A DNA stretch of 35,257 nt from VRUE01 sp035556755. Lineage in GTDB: Bacteria; Actinomycetota; Thermoleophilia; Solirubrobacterales; 70-9. Made by a program: the position numbers and the translations under genes. This document shows positions 15,260-26,112 of this stretch, in pieces (the first letter of the stretch is position 1; every line of letters begins with the position of its first letter). A model generated the notes under the pieces. That model worked only from the letters and a program-made list of their open reading frames with translations. It did not search any database and was not told the origin of the DNA. The stretch is taken from assembly GCA_035556755.1 (NCBI GenBank), contig DATMEP010000151.1, positions 1-35,257 on the forward strand. Reading direction: 5' to 3'.

Positions 15260-16429
15260 GTGGGGATCGCAGACCCGTCCAAACGCCTGGAGGCGATGCC
15301 TCCGTACAAGTTCCAGGAGCTGGAGCGGACGATCGCCGACAAGCGTGCCGCCGGCATCGACGTGATCAGCCTCGGCATCGGCGATCCCGACCAGCCGACC
15401 TACCCGCATGTCGTCTCGGCGATGCAGGAAGCCGTCGGCGACCCCGCCAACCACCAGTACCCGTCCAACCGCGGCCGCGACGAGTTCCGCCAGGCCTTCG
15501 CCGATTTCTACGGTGAGCGTTTCGGGGTCGAGATCGATCCCGAAGACGAGGTGATCCCGGCGATCGGGGCCAAGGAGTGCATCTACAACCTCTGCTTCGC
15601 CTTCCTCGATCCCGGCGACGTCGCCCTTGCCTCCGATCCCGGTTACCCGGTCTACACCGGCGGGCCGATCCTGGCGGGGGCAGAGGCGGAGCTGCTGCCG
15701 CTGGCGCCGGACCTGGGCTTCGCGCCGGATCTGAGCGCGGTCCCCGCAGAGGTGGCTGCGAAGGCGCGGCTGATGTTCATCAACTACCCCAACAACCCGA
15801 CCGGCGCGACCGTCCCGGAGGGCTTCTTCGATCTGGTCGTCTCCTTCGCCCGCGAGCACGAGATCCTCGTCGTCCACGACAACGCCTACTCGGAGACGAC
15901 TTACGACGGCTACGTGGCCCCGAGCTTTCTCGCCACGCCGGGCGCCAAGGAGGTGGGCGTTGAGGTCTTCTCGCTCTCCAAGGGCTACAACATGACCGGC
16001 TGGCGCTGTGCTGCGATCCTCGGCAACGCCGAGGCGGTGCAGACCTACTGGCGGCTCAAGACCAACGTCGACTCGGGCCTCTTCGAGGCGGTCCAGATGG
16101 CCGGCGTCGCGGCGCTGCGAGGGCCGAGCGGGCCGTTGGAGCGGATGAACGAAACCTATGTCCGCCGCCGCGACCTCGTGGTCGGGGCGCTGCGTGAGAT
16201 CGGCGTCGACGTCCAGGCGCCGAAGGGGACGATCTACGTCTGGGCGCCGGTCCCCGAGGGCCACACCTCGACCTCCTTCGCCGAGCTGGTGCTGGAGGAG
16301 GCGGCGGTCGTCGTCTCACCCGGCTCGATGTACGGGCCGAGCGGCGAGGGCTTCTTCCGCATCGCCCTCACCGCCTCCGACGACCGTATCTCCGAGGCGG
16401 TCGAGCGGATGCGCGAGCACCTGGCCTAG
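15260..16429 (+). CDS. LL-diaminopimelate aminotransferase-like class I aminotransferase
   Basis: A 389-residue fold-type I PLP enzyme. Typical segments are SLGIGDPDQPTYPHVVSAM, HQYPSNRGRDEFRQAFADFY, the loop MFINYPNNPTGATVP, VHDNAYSETTYDG and the Schiff-base lysine in SLSKGYNMTGWRCA. These match the DapL/DapC group that makes LL-diaminopimelate (or its N-succinyl precursor) by transamination. Placement directly after the DapF-like gene supports a role in the lysine/DAP pathway. Specificity within class I aminotransferases cannot be fixed from motifs, so no symbol is given. The GTG at 15260 follows TAGATT. Confidence 0.85.
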   Translation: MGIADPSKRLEAMPPYKFQELERTIADKRAAGIDVISLGIGDPDQPTYPHVVSAMQEAVGDPANHQYPSNRGRDEFRQAFADFYGERFGVEIDPEDEVIPAIGAKECIYNLCFAFLDPGDVALASDPGYPVYTGGPILAGAEAELLPLAPDLGFAPDLSAVPAEVAAKARLMFINYPNNPTGATVPEGFFDLVVSFAREHEILVVHDNAYSETTYDGYVAPSFLATPGAKEVGVEVFSLSKGYNMTGWRCAAILGNAEAVQTYWRLKTNVDSGLFEAVQMAGVAALRGPSGPLERMNETYVRRRDLVVGALREIGVDVQAPKGTIYVWAPVPEGHTSTSFAELVLEEAAVVVSPGSMYGPSGEGFFRIALTASDDRISEAVERMREHLA

Positions 16430-16456
16430 CCAGGCACCCGCGCTACTCGATTCGCG

Positions 16457-17299
16457 CTACTCGACCTCGACTTCGTCGACCATGCCCTTCACGATGTGGG
16501 GCGGGCCGCCCTGACGGTCGGTGATGAAGCAGAGCAGGACATAGCGGCCGGGGTTTAGGTCGAGGGTGACCAGCTGGCCTTCGCCGCCTTCAACCACGGC
16601 GGTGTTCTTGACCTCTTTTTCATCGAACGGCGGTTTGCCTTTTTCGCTGTCGAAGAATTTCTCGACGTCCTCGGCGGTCGCGTCGCCACTCAACGGTGCA
16701 TAGACGATGTGGTGGGGCTGGGCACCGGTGTTCTCGAAGGCGATCTCAGTCGCACCCTCGCTGAGGCTGTCTGCTTTGAACCCGTACTCGAAGGTGGAGA
16801 TGGTCGCATCGCCGTCAACTTCCTCGTCGGAGGCATCGCCGCTCACCTCGACGCCGGTTACCAATTTCGGATCGGGTGGCCCTTCGCTTCCTTCGGTGTC
16901 GAAGGCGTAGTACGTGCCGGGCTCGATCACCTGGGTCACCGTGCGGCTCTCGCCCGGGGGTATCGGGCCGACGCCCCCGGCTGCGAAGAACCAGTCGGGG
17001 AAGGGCTGGCCTTTCATCGCTTTGCCGAGCCCTTCGACCGCTTCCTCGGGCGAGCGATCGCCCTCGACCCTAATCAGCTGCATGTCGCTTTCGCTGTCGC
17101 CTTCGTTCTCGAAGGTGATCTCAGCGAGGCCCGGGTCGGCGCTCTCCGGCACCGTGAACTTTGCCGCTTTGCCATCTCCGCTGAGCGTGAAGGTGAGCTT
17201 CTGGGCGTCATCCTCGCTGCCGCAGGCCGCGACGGCCATGGCAATCAGCGCAATCGCGGCGAAGCAGGCGACGGCACGGCTCGGAAATCGCGTGGTCAT
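16457..17299 (-). CDS. Lipoprotein with two cupredoxin-like domains
   Basis: A 280-residue lipoprotein: signal peptide and lipobox in IALIAMAVAACGS, lipidated Cys at residue 26. Two similar domains follow. The first (~40-140) has TFENEGDSESDMQLIRVEGD and EPGTYYAFDTEG. The second (~175-280) has AFENTGAQPHHIVYAPLSGD, NPGRYVLLCFITD and PPHIVKGM. The second keeps residues that could form a type-1 copper site (His196/197, Cys257, His268, Met273); the first lacks them and may only be structural. The Cys-to-His loop is longer than in plastocyanin, so copper binding is an inference. The ATG at 17299 is chosen because the signal peptide starts there. Confidence 0.75.
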   Translation of the reverse strand: MTTRFPSRAVACFAAIALIAMAVAACGSEDDAQKLTFTLSGDGKAAKFTVPESADPGLAEITFENEGDSESDMQLIRVEGDRSPEEAVEGLGKAMKGQPFPDWFFAAGGVGPIPPGESRTVTQVIEPGTYYAFDTEGSEGPPDPKLVTGVEVSGDASDEEVDGDATISTFEYGFKADSLSEGATEIAFENTGAQPHHIVYAPLSGDATAEDVEKFFDSEKGKPPFDEKEVKNTAVVEGGEGQLVTLDLNPGRYVLLCFITDRQGGPPHIVKGMVDEVEVE

Positions 17300-17361
17300 G
17301 CTTCTCAAAGGGGCCTCCCGGTTCGAGTGACGGAAAGACCGTACCCGCCCCGACGGACCCT

Positions 17362-18186
17362 CTAGCGCTTGCTCCAGTAGCGATCCAGGCCCCGCCACTG
17401 GTACTCGGGCGGGACACAGTGAATCAGCTCCGCGGCGGCCTCGGGGGTCGATGCGTGCTCGGAGACGCGCTCGCGATGGTGGTGCTCGTACTCCTCCTCG
17501 GGCAGCTCGCGGGCGAGCTGGGCCTCCTCGCGGATTCGCTCGCGGACCAGCGCCAGGTGCTCCGCCGGCTCCTCGACCGCACCGAAGTGGGTGAGGGCGA
17601 GGCGCTCCGGTCGCCAGTCCTCGACGATCCCGATCGACTCCTCCCACGTCTCGATATCGATATCGGGCGGCGGGGTGGGGGGGACGACGAAGTTCGTTTC
17701 GGGGATGAGGACCGCGGCGACGTCGCCGACGAAGGCGGTGCCGCTCTCCTCGTGCAGGTAGCAGACGTGGTGTGAGGCATGGCCCGGCGTATACGCGACC
17801 TGCATCCCAAGGACGCGCTCGCCGCCGGTCAGCGGTTTCACGTTCGCCTCGGGGACCGGCACGATCTCGCCCCAGAGCCGCTCCATCGCGTCGCCGTAGA
17901 GGCGCTCGGCACTGGCCAGCAGGCGCGAGGGGTCGATCAGGTGGGGGGCGCCGCGCTCGTGGACGTAGACCTCGAGGTCCGGCCAGCGGCGCACGAGCGC
18001 ACCGGTCGCCGCGGCGTGGTCGAGGTGGATGTGGGTGAGCAGCAGCGCTCGCGGCCGCTCGTCGCCGAGCTTGTCGAGCACGGTCTGCAGCGAGGACTCG
18101 GGCCCGGGGTCGACCAGGGCGTCCTCGACCTGCCAGCAGCCGATCACGTGCTGGCGGCCGAGGTGCATCGTGTCGATGTTGCGCAT
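17362..18186 (-). CDS. MBL-fold metallo-hydrolase
   Basis: A 274-residue metallo-beta-lactamase-fold hydrolase. The metal motif is THIHLDHA at residues 51-58, followed by YTPGHASHHVCYL, the bridging Asp in AFVGDVAAVLIP and a late His in LALTHFGAVEEP. The C-terminal ~60 residues form a helical cap (REEAQLARELPEEEYEHHHRE). It resembles the glyoxalase-II-like subgroup, but the natural substrate cannot be told. It starts 11 bases downstream of the epimerase stop on the same strand, so both probably share a transcript. Confidence 0.85.
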   Translation of the reverse strand: MRNIDTMHLGRQHVIGCWQVEDALVDPGPESSLQTVLDKLGDERPRALLLTHIHLDHAAATGALVRRWPDLEVYVHERGAPHLIDPSRLLASAERLYGDAMERLWGEIVPVPEANVKPLTGGERVLGMQVAYTPGHASHHVCYLHEESGTAFVGDVAAVLIPETNFVVPPTPPPDIDIETWEESIGIVEDWRPERLALTHFGAVEEPAEHLALVRERIREEAQLARELPEEEYEHHHRERVSEHASTPEAAAELIHCVPPEYQWRGLDRYWSKR

Positions 18187-18197
18187 CGTCTGCGGGG

Positions 18198-19196
18198 TCA
18201 GGCGGCGGCCGGAGAGGGGAAGCGGTCGTCGGCTTCGAGCATCTGCCGCAGTCCCTCCTCCATGCCGCGCGGCGCGTAGCCGAGCTCGCGGCTCGCCTTC
18301 TCGTGGCTCGCCCAGAAGGTGACGCCGTCGGCGGAGGCGATCAGCTCGCGCAGGTTGGGCGGCTGCCCCATCAGCTTGCCGACCAGCGGGCCGAAAGGGG
18401 CCATCGCCTTCAGCAGTGGCGTCGGCACCGCGTGCTTGGGGGCCTTGAGCCCACCGACCCGGGCAATGGTCTCGATCGCCTCGCGCATCGTCGTCGCCGG
18501 GCCGCTCAGGACGTAGGTCTCGCCGAGCCTGCCCTTGTCGACGGCGAGCAAGATGCCGCCGGCGATGTCAGCGACGTGGGTCATGCAGAGACCCAGCTCG
18601 GGGAAGGGGAGGAGCGGCAGTTTCCCGGCGAAGAACTGTTCGAGCAGATCGGCGACCTGCGAGGTGTCGCCGGGGCCGTAGACGCCGCCGGGCTGGACGA
18701 TGATCGCCGGCAGGCTCTGGTCGGCGATCATCCGGTTGACGAGGCGGTGCGCTTCGACCTTGGTCTCCTCGTAGTAGGAGGAGAATTCCTTGCCCGGATG
18801 CTCGTAGGTCTCGTCGACGACCTCGTGGTGGGTGTTGCCGAAAGCGCCGCAGGTCGAGACGTAGACGATCTTCGGCACCTTCGCCTCGAGCGCCGCGCGC
18901 ATCACATGCTCGGTGCCGGCGACGTTCGCCTCCCACATCGCCGGATGCTGCTTGGCGGGAATGCCGACCTCGTACATCGCGGCGGCGTGGACGACCGCGT
19001 CGCAGCCCTCCATCCCGTTGCGGAGCGCCGTCTCGTCGCCGAGGTCGCCGGAAACGAGCTCGCAGCCAAGCTCGGTGAGCTTCTGCCCCTTCGCGGGGTT
19101 GCGGGCCAGGCAGGCGACCTCGTCGCCTCGCGCGCGCAGCTGGCGGGCGACCTCACCGCCGATGAACCCCGTTCCCCCGGTTACGAAGACCTTCAC
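18198..19196 (-). CDS. NAD(P)-dependent epimerase/dehydratase (extended SDR)
   Basis: A 332-residue extended short-chain dehydrogenase/reductase. The Rossmann glycine motif is VTGGTGFIGGEVARQL at the N-terminus, followed by GDLGDETALRNGMEGCDAVVHAAAMYEVG. The catalytic Tyr-x-x-x-Lys is in SYYEETKVEAHRLV, after a Ser/Thr in VYVSTCGAFG. It resembles the NAD-dependent epimerase and dihydroflavonol-reductase-like group; the substrate is unknown. The GTG at 19196 begins the first beta strand and sits seven bases after a TAGGCT box, which favours it over longer starts. Confidence 0.85.
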   Translation of the reverse strand: MKVFVTGGTGFIGGEVARQLRARGDEVACLARNPAKGQKLTELGCELVSGDLGDETALRNGMEGCDAVVHAAAMYEVGIPAKQHPAMWEANVAGTEHVMRAALEAKVPKIVYVSTCGAFGNTHHEVVDETYEHPGKEFSSYYEETKVEAHRLVNRMIADQSLPAIIVQPGGVYGPGDTSQVADLLEQFFAGKLPLLPFPELGLCMTHVADIAGGILLAVDKGRLGETYVLSGPATTMREAIETIARVGGLKAPKHAVPTPLLKAMAPFGPLVGKLMGQPPNLRELIASADGVTFWASHEKASRELGYAPRGMEEGLRQMLEADDRFPSPAAA

Positions 19197-19203
19197 GCGC
19201 GTA

Positions 19204-19209
19204 AGCCTA
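19204..19209 (-). promoter_or_regulatory. -10 box TAGGCT (minus strand) of the epimerase gene
   Basis: On the minus strand TAGGCT ends seven bases before the GTG at 19196. It shares the ~60-base divergent region with the hflX promoter. Confidence 0.5.
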
Positions 19210-19242
19210 TCCCGGCCCCTGTCCCCGTCGCGGCAAGCCACC

Positions 19243-19248
19243 TACAAT
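19243..19248 (+). promoter_or_regulatory. -10 box TACAAT of hflX
   Basis: TACAAT ends eight bases before the hflX GTG at 19257. A CTGTCC hexamer lies 18 bases upstream as a possible -35. The divergent TAGGCT of the epimerase gene lies 33 bases away. Confidence 0.5.
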
Positions 19249-19256
19249 CGAACCGA

Positions 19257-20570
19257 GTGGATCGATCGAGAAACGGGCGCAGCAAGGAGACGGGCTACGG
19301 CGCGAACGGCGCCGGCGTCTCCAATCCCCGTGCCCGGCAGCGGGCGCTGGCGATCGGCATCGCCGACGGCAGCGAGGAAGGCGAGCCGCTCGCCGAGCTG
19401 AAGGAGCTGTTGCGGACCGCCGGCGTCGCGACGGCGGGGGAGATGCTGCAGCAGCGCTCGGCGCCCGACCCGGACCGCTACTTCGGCCGCGGCAAACTGG
19501 CCGAGCTGAAGGCGGAGATCGGGCGCACCGGCGCCAACGTGGTCGCCTGCGACGACGAGCTGGCGCCGCGCCAGGAACGCAACCTGGAGGCGGCGCTCGA
19601 CGTGCCGGTAATCGACCGCACCGCCGTGATCCTCGACATCTTCGCCGACCACGCCCACTCGGCCGAGGGCAAGCTCCAGGTCGAGCTGGCGCAGCTCGAG
19701 TACAACATGGCTCGCATGCGGGGGCTCTGGACCCACCTCGATCGGCTCGGGGTCGGCGGGGTCGGCACCCGCGGCCCCGGTGAGACCCAGATCGAGACCG
19801 ACCGCCGCCTCGCGCGCGACCGGATCGCGGCGCTGCGCCGGCGCCTGGAGCGCCTGGAGGGTAATCGCGGCACGATGCGCGCCCGGCGCGAGCGCTCCGC
19901 GCTGCCGCGGGTGGCCCTCGCCGGCTACACCAACGCCGGCAAGTCGACCCTGCTCAACGCCCTCACCGGGGCCGAGGTGGGGGTGGGGGACCGCCTCTTC
20001 CACACCCTCGACCCGACCACGCGCAGCTTCGAGCTTTCGGGGCGCGACTACCTGCTCACCGACACGGTCGGGTTCATCGAGAAGCTGCCCCACCAGCTGG
20101 TCGAGGCGTTCAAGGCGACCCTGGAGGAGACCGTGCTCGCCGACCTGATCCTGCAGGTGGTCGACGCGGCGGCGCCCGAGGAGCGTCGCTTGGCCGACCT
20201 GGCGGCGGTCGACGTGGTGCTGGAGGAGATCGGCGCCGGCGAGAAGCCGCGTCTGCTCGTCCTCAATAAGGCCGACCTGTTGAATGACGAGGAGCGCGAC
20301 GAGGCGATGCTTCGGCACCCTGAGGCGGTCCTCGTCTCGGCCCTGGAGAGCGAGGGCATCGAGACACTGCACGAGCGGATCGAGGCGGCGTTCGAGGACA
20401 CGCTGGCCGAGGTCGAGCTGCTCGTCCCCTACAGCGAGGGAGCCCGGCTGCACGAGCTGCACGAGGTCGCGGGGGACCTGGAGCGGACCGAGCGCGACGA
20501 CGGCGTCCTCGTCCAGGCCAAGGTGCCGCGATCCGAGCTGCACCGCTTCGACGACCTCGCCGTCGCTTAG
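19257..20570 (+). CDS. hflX: GTPase HflX
   Basis: A 437-residue ribosome-associated GTPase; characterised HflX proteins split stalled or hibernating ribosomes. The N-terminal HflX domain contains PDRYFGRGKLAELK, DDELAPRQERNLE and RTAVILDIFADHAHSAEGK. The coiled linker has LGVGGVGTRGPGETQIETDR. The G domain has G1 GYTNAGKSTLLNAL (from ~222), G3 DTVGFIEKLPHQL and G4 LNKADLL. All motifs look intact. The GTG at 19257 is selected by the TACAAT box; no RBS is seen. hflX near miaA is a common bacterial neighbourhood. Confidence 0.94.
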   Translation: MDRSRNGRSKETGYGANGAGVSNPRARQRALAIGIADGSEEGEPLAELKELLRTAGVATAGEMLQQRSAPDPDRYFGRGKLAELKAEIGRTGANVVACDDELAPRQERNLEAALDVPVIDRTAVILDIFADHAHSAEGKLQVELAQLEYNMARMRGLWTHLDRLGVGGVGTRGPGETQIETDRRLARDRIAALRRRLERLEGNRGTMRARRERSALPRVALAGYTNAGKSTLLNALTGAEVGVGDRLFHTLDPTTRSFELSGRDYLLTDTVGFIEKLPHQLVEAFKATLEETVLADLILQVVDAAAPEERRLADLAAVDVVLEEIGAGEKPRLLVLNKADLLNDEERDEAMLRHPEAVLVSALESEGIETLHERIEAAFEDTLAEVELLVPYSEGARLHELHEVAGDLERTERDDGVLVQAKVPRSELHRFDDLAVA

Positions 20571-20576
20571 ACCCTC

Positions 20577-20582
20577 TAGGGT
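20577..20582 (+). promoter_or_regulatory. -10 box TAGGGT of dut
   Basis: TAGGGT ends nine bases before the dut ATG at 20592 and starts six bases after the hflX TAG stop. It fits the leaderless pattern, though dut could also be read from hflX. Confidence 0.45.
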
Positions 20583-20591
20583 TGCGCGCCG

Positions 20592-21019
20592 ATGGACCTG
20601 CCCGTCGCCAAGCTGAAAGACGAAGCGACCCTGCCCAGCAGGGCGCACGAGGGCGACGCCGGGCTGGACCTCTACGCCTGCGAGGCGGCTCACATCGGGC
20701 CTGGGGAGAGGTGGAGCGTGGGGACTGGGGTGGGGGTTCAGATCCCGGAGGGCCATGCGGGGTTGGTGCTGCCGCGGTCTGGGATCGCGCGGGACCACGG
20801 AATCGCCCTGGTCAACGGTCCCGGCCTGATCGATTCCGGCTACCGCGGCGAACTGCGGGTGCTGCTGCTCAACACCGATCCGGCCGAGACGTTCCGGGTC
20901 GAGCCCGGGGACCGGATCGCGCAGCTGGTGATCTCGCCGATCGCAACGCCGGAACCGATCGAGGTCGAGGCGCTGAGCGAGTCCGCGCGGGCCACCGGCG
21001 GCTTCGGCTCCAGCGGCCG

Positions 21020-21023
<4 letters not shown>
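20592..21023 (+). CDS. dut: dUTP diphosphatase
   Basis: A 143-residue trimeric-type dUTPase that hydrolyses dUTP to dUMP and pyrophosphate, keeping uracil out of DNA and feeding thymidylate synthesis. The conserved motifs appear in order: AGLDLYACEAA (I), LPRSGIARDHGIALVNGPG (II), GLIDSGYRGELRVLLLNTD (III), RIAQLVISPI (IV) and the C-terminal arm ATGGFGSSGR (V) that closes over the substrate. Length is normal. Its TAG stop pairs with the TAG stop of the opposing gene across one CTAG (21020-21023). Confidence 0.95.
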
Positions 21024-23176
<2,153 letters not shown>

Positions 23177-23210
23177 CTGGAAGGGACTACCCGGTCGGCC
23201 TGCCTCGCAC

Positions 23211-23948
23211 TCAGCCACGCAGGGCGACCTCGCGGGCGCACTCCTGGGCGGCCAGCTCGAGGCGGTCGTCGAGCGGTTCCAGCTCGGGCGCCTGCCCGTA
23301 GCGGCGCTCCAGCGCCAGCGCGATCAAACGGTCGGCGAGCCAGGCGTTCTTCGGCAGCAGTGGGCCGTGCAGGTAGGTGCCGATCATGTTGTCGCGCCGC
23401 ACGCCCTCGAAGCCGTCCCTGCCGTTGTTGCCATGCCCCTTCAACACGCGGCCGAGGGGGGTTGCACCGGCGCCGAGATGCGTGCGGCCGCCGTGGTTCT
23501 CGAAGCCGGCGATCGTCCGCGGGCCCTCGCCCAGGTCGGCCTCGATCGCGACGTTCCCGATCAGCCGCGGACCAGGCTCGCGCACGGTCTCCAGGTCGGC
23601 CAGCCCAAGCCCGGGAAGCCGCTCATCGCCGAGCTGGTAGCTGTGCCCGAGCAGCTGGTAGCCGCCACAGACGGCGAGCATCGCCGCGCCGTCGCCGACG
23701 GCGGCTGCCAGCGCCTCGCGCTTGCTGGCGACCATGTCGGCCGCGACGGCGCGCTGGTCGCGGTCCTGGCCGCCGCCGAGGTAGAGGAGGTCGTGGGCGC
23801 CCGGGTCGACGCTCTCGCCCGGCCCGGCTGCCGAGTAGGCGAAGCCGATCCCGCGCCACTCGCAGCGCCGCTGTAGGAAGAGGATGTTGCCGCGGTCGGC
23901 GTAGATGTTCATCTGCTCGGGGTAGAGGGCGAGGACGCGAAGCTCCAT
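23211..23948 (-). CDS. gatD: Lipid II isoglutaminyl synthase, glutaminase subunit GatD
   Basis: A 245-residue class I (CobB/CobQ-like) glutamine amidotransferase. In the MurT-GatD complex it supplies ammonia from glutamine to amidate the D-Glu of the lipid II stem peptide. The nucleophile is Cys94 in LAVCGGYQLLGHSYQ and the catalytic His194 is in MIGTYLHGPLLPKN. The N-terminal VLALYPEQMNIYADRGNILF block is typical of GatD. Its ATG shares a base with the methyltransferase stop (TGATG), so translation is coupled. The partner murT lies one gene upstream. Confidence 0.92.
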   Translation of the reverse strand: MELRVLALYPEQMNIYADRGNILFLQRRCEWRGIGFAYSAAGPGESVDPGAHDLLYLGGGQDRDQRAVAADMVASKREALAAAVGDGAAMLAVCGGYQLLGHSYQLGDERLPGLGLADLETVREPGPRLIGNVAIEADLGEGPRTIAGFENHGGRTHLGAGATPLGRVLKGHGNNGRDGFEGVRRDNMIGTYLHGPLLPKNAWLADRLIALALERRYGQAPELEPLDDRLELAAQECAREVALRG

Positions 23949-24706
23949 CAGGCCCCCCTTTCGAGAAGAACGACGGTGGAGCCAACGTGCGCGTCGGTTG
24001 GGTCGATCGCCCGGCAGCCGACAGGGCGCAGCTCGGCCTCCCGTGCCTCGTTCTCGACGGTGGCAGCGTCCAGCGCCTGGAGGCGCACCTCGTCGACCTC
24101 CTCGCTCAGGTCTCCGGCGGGATCGACGGTCTGTCGCAGCCGGCGGACGACGATCGTGCCGTCGTCGACGGCAATCTCCAGCGGCAGGCTCGAGTAGACC
24201 CACCCGTCCACCTCGCGCGCATCTGGGAGCGGCGGGCCGAGTTCGCGTTTGGTCTCGGATACCGTGACTAAACGCGAACTCGGCGAAGGAGGGATGGTGG
24301 TGGGGAGGTCCTCGACGATCGCGATCGCCGCCCGCGCGCCGGGCCGCAGGTGAGCGCCAACGCAGCGAAGGCAGGAGATTCGCTCCTCGGTGTCCGCGAA
24401 CAGCTGCAGCAGCTGCATCGGCACCAGCACGGTCCCGAACTCGACCCCGAGGTCGAAGTCCCTGGCATCGCCGACTTCCGCCTCCACCGGCAGCCCGCTC
24501 GCGCGTTCGGCAAGTACCGAGACGAGGTCCGGGTCGGAGTCCAGGCCCAGCACCCGGTGGCCGCGCCTGGCCAGGTGCAGGGAGACCCGACCGGAACCGC
24601 AGCCGAGGTCGAGGACCGGTCCGCCGCCCTCGTCGGCCAGCTCCCCCCAGAGCGGCAGGTCGGCCTCGTAGGCGCCGCACTCAACGTCGTGCCAGATCGT
24701 CGTCAT
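23948..24706 (-). CDS. SAM-dependent methyltransferase between murT and gatD
   Basis: A 252-residue class I methyltransferase. Motif I is VLDLGCGSGRVSLHLARRGH (residues ~30-49), motif II LGLDSDPDLVSVLAER, then AEVGDARDFDLG. The C-terminal ~100 residues are beta-rich (PDAREVDGWVYSSLPLEIAV ... GTIVVRRLRQTVDP), as in Methyltransf_25-type proteins. The substrate cannot be inferred from sequence. It overlaps murT by four bases upstream and gatD downstream, so all three are made together. murT and gatD are normally adjacent, which makes this inserted gene notable. Confidence 0.85.
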   Translation of the reverse strand: MTTIWHDVECGAYEADLPLWGELADEGGGPVLDLGCGSGRVSLHLARRGHRVLGLDSDPDLVSVLAERASGLPVEAEVGDARDFDLGVEFGTVLVPMQLLQLFADTEERISCLRCVGAHLRPGARAAIAIVEDLPTTIPPSPSSRLVTVSETKRELGPPLPDAREVDGWVYSSLPLEIAVDDGTIVVRRLRQTVDPAGDLSEEVDEVRLQALDAATVENEAREAELRPVGCRAIDPTDAHVGSTVVLLERGA

Positions 24707-26112
24707 CGCCAGAACTCCTTCGCCAGCCCGCGCGAGGAGAGCAGCTCGTTCAGCTCCAGCAGGGCGGTGTAGGTGGGCAGGGCGAAGAGCCGCCCCGGCG
24801 CCTCCGCGACCGCCCGGTCGAGCGATCTCTCGATCCCCGGCTCGACCGCGATCGACTCCTCGGGCCAGCCCGCGTACTTGAGCCGCAGGGCCATCTCCGG
24901 CGCCCTGGTGCCGGCGCAGGTGATCCGCCGCACGGCGCCGGCCAGCAGCTCGAAATCGGCATCCCAGATCCAGGAGACGTCGCGGCCGTCGGCGATCCGG
25001 TCGTTGAGGGCGATCCAGAGGTCGAGGCCCGCGCCGTCGTCCCCGCCCACCTCGTTGTTCTCGAGCATCAGCGTGCGGAGGACCTCGTTCGCCCCGGCCG
25101 GGTTCTTGATCAGCAGGATCGAGACCGACCTGCCCTCCACGGCGACCGTCTCGACCCGCCCGAAGGCGCCACGCGCGTCCCCCAGCGCCGAGACGATCCG
25201 TTCCGGCTCGATCCCCAGCTGCAGGCTCGCCGCGACAGCGGCCATGGCGTTGTAGACGTTGTAGAGGCCGGGCAGCGGCAGCTCCAGCGACAGCTCGCCG
25301 CCGGGGGTGCGGACGGCGACCGTCGACCCTCGCATCCCGTGCAGCTCGACCCGCGTCGCGGCGACGTCCGGGACGGGGCGCTCGGCGCCGCAGCCCGGGC
25401 ACGAGTAGTGGCCGAGGTGGCCGACGAAGGCGCGGTCGTAGGCGTAGGGATGGCCGCACCGGCGGCAGTGCTTGGCGTCGAAGGCGTGCTGCAGCTCGGG
25501 CAGCGCCTGCGTGGGATCCTCGATGCCGAAGTAGACGACGCCGTCTCGCCGGCCCAGGTCGCCGTCGCGGCCCAGATCGGCGACCAGCGGGTCATCGGCG
25601 TTGAGGACGAAGCTGGTGCTTCCGGTCCGCCTGACGACGGTCCTCGCCCACTCGTCGGCGAGCGCCTCGATCTCGCCGTAGCGGTCAAGCTGGTCGCGGA
25701 AGAGGTTGCCGAGCACGATCAGCGACGGGCCCAGCTGCTCGGTCACCCTCGGCAGCCAGGCCTCGTCGACCTCGAACAGGCCCTCCTCGCCGCGCTGCTC
25801 GAGCAGCGCCGTGGCGACCCCCCAGGTCATGTTCGACCCGGCCCGGTTGTGCACCGGATTCCGGCCGTCGGCGGCGAGGACCGCTGCCAGCATTCCCGCC
25901 GTGGTGGTCTTCCCGTTGGTCGCGCTGATCAGCGTCACCGGGCCAACCAGTCGCGCGCCGAGGCGGGAGATGGCGTCCGGGGCGAGGCGCAGCAGCAGGC
26001 GGCCGGGAAGCGTGGTGCCGCCGCCGCGGCCGCTGGCCCGGCTGGCGGCGCCGACAGCCCTGGCGAGGAGGCGCTTCGCGCCGAACAGCGCCCCGTTGGA
26101 AGCGGCGCTCAC
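24703..26112 (-). CDS. murT: Lipid II isoglutaminyl synthase, ligase subunit MurT
   Basis: A 469-residue Mur-ligase homologue that activates the D-Glu carboxylate of lipid II for amidation by GatD-derived ammonia. The ATP loop is LISATNGKTTTAGMLAAVL (Lys68). A MurT-type Cys4 zinc ribbon interrupts the central domain (Cys216, Cys219, Cys238, Cys241; KHCRRCGHPY and YSCPGCGAE). The C-terminal DUF1727 region follows from LLIKNPAGANEVLRTL to WDADFELL. The start is GTG, overlapping the upstream gene's TGA (GTGA). Amidated D-iGln is needed for cross-linking in many Gram-positives, so the operon is probably essential. Confidence 0.94.
   Translation of the reverse strand: MSAASNGALFGAKRLLARAVGAASRASGRGGGTTLPGRLLLRLAPDAISRLGARLVGPVTLISATNGKTTTAGMLAAVLAADGRNPVHNRAGSNMTWGVATALLEQRGEEGLFEVDEAWLPRVTEQLGPSLIVLGNLFRDQLDRYGEIEALADEWARTVVRRTGSTSFVLNADDPLVADLGRDGDLGRRDGVVYFGIEDPTQALPELQHAFDAKHCRRCGHPYAYDRAFVGHLGHYSCPGCGAERPVPDVAATRVELHGMRGSTVAVRTPGGELSLELPLPGLYNVYNAMAAVAASLQLGIEPERIVSALGDARGAFGRVETVAVEGRSVSILLIKNPAGANEVLRTLMLENNEVGGDDGAGLDLWIALNDRIADGRDVSWIWDADFELLAGAVRRITCAGTRAPEMALRLKYAGWPEESIAVEPGIERSLDRAVAEAPGRLFALPTYTALLELNELLSSRGLAKEFWR

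Noticed and set aside
13670..16264. An 864-codon open frame on the minus strand
   Set aside because: Antisense to miaA, dapF and the aminotransferase, which carry clear family motifs. Composition is typical of a shadow frame.
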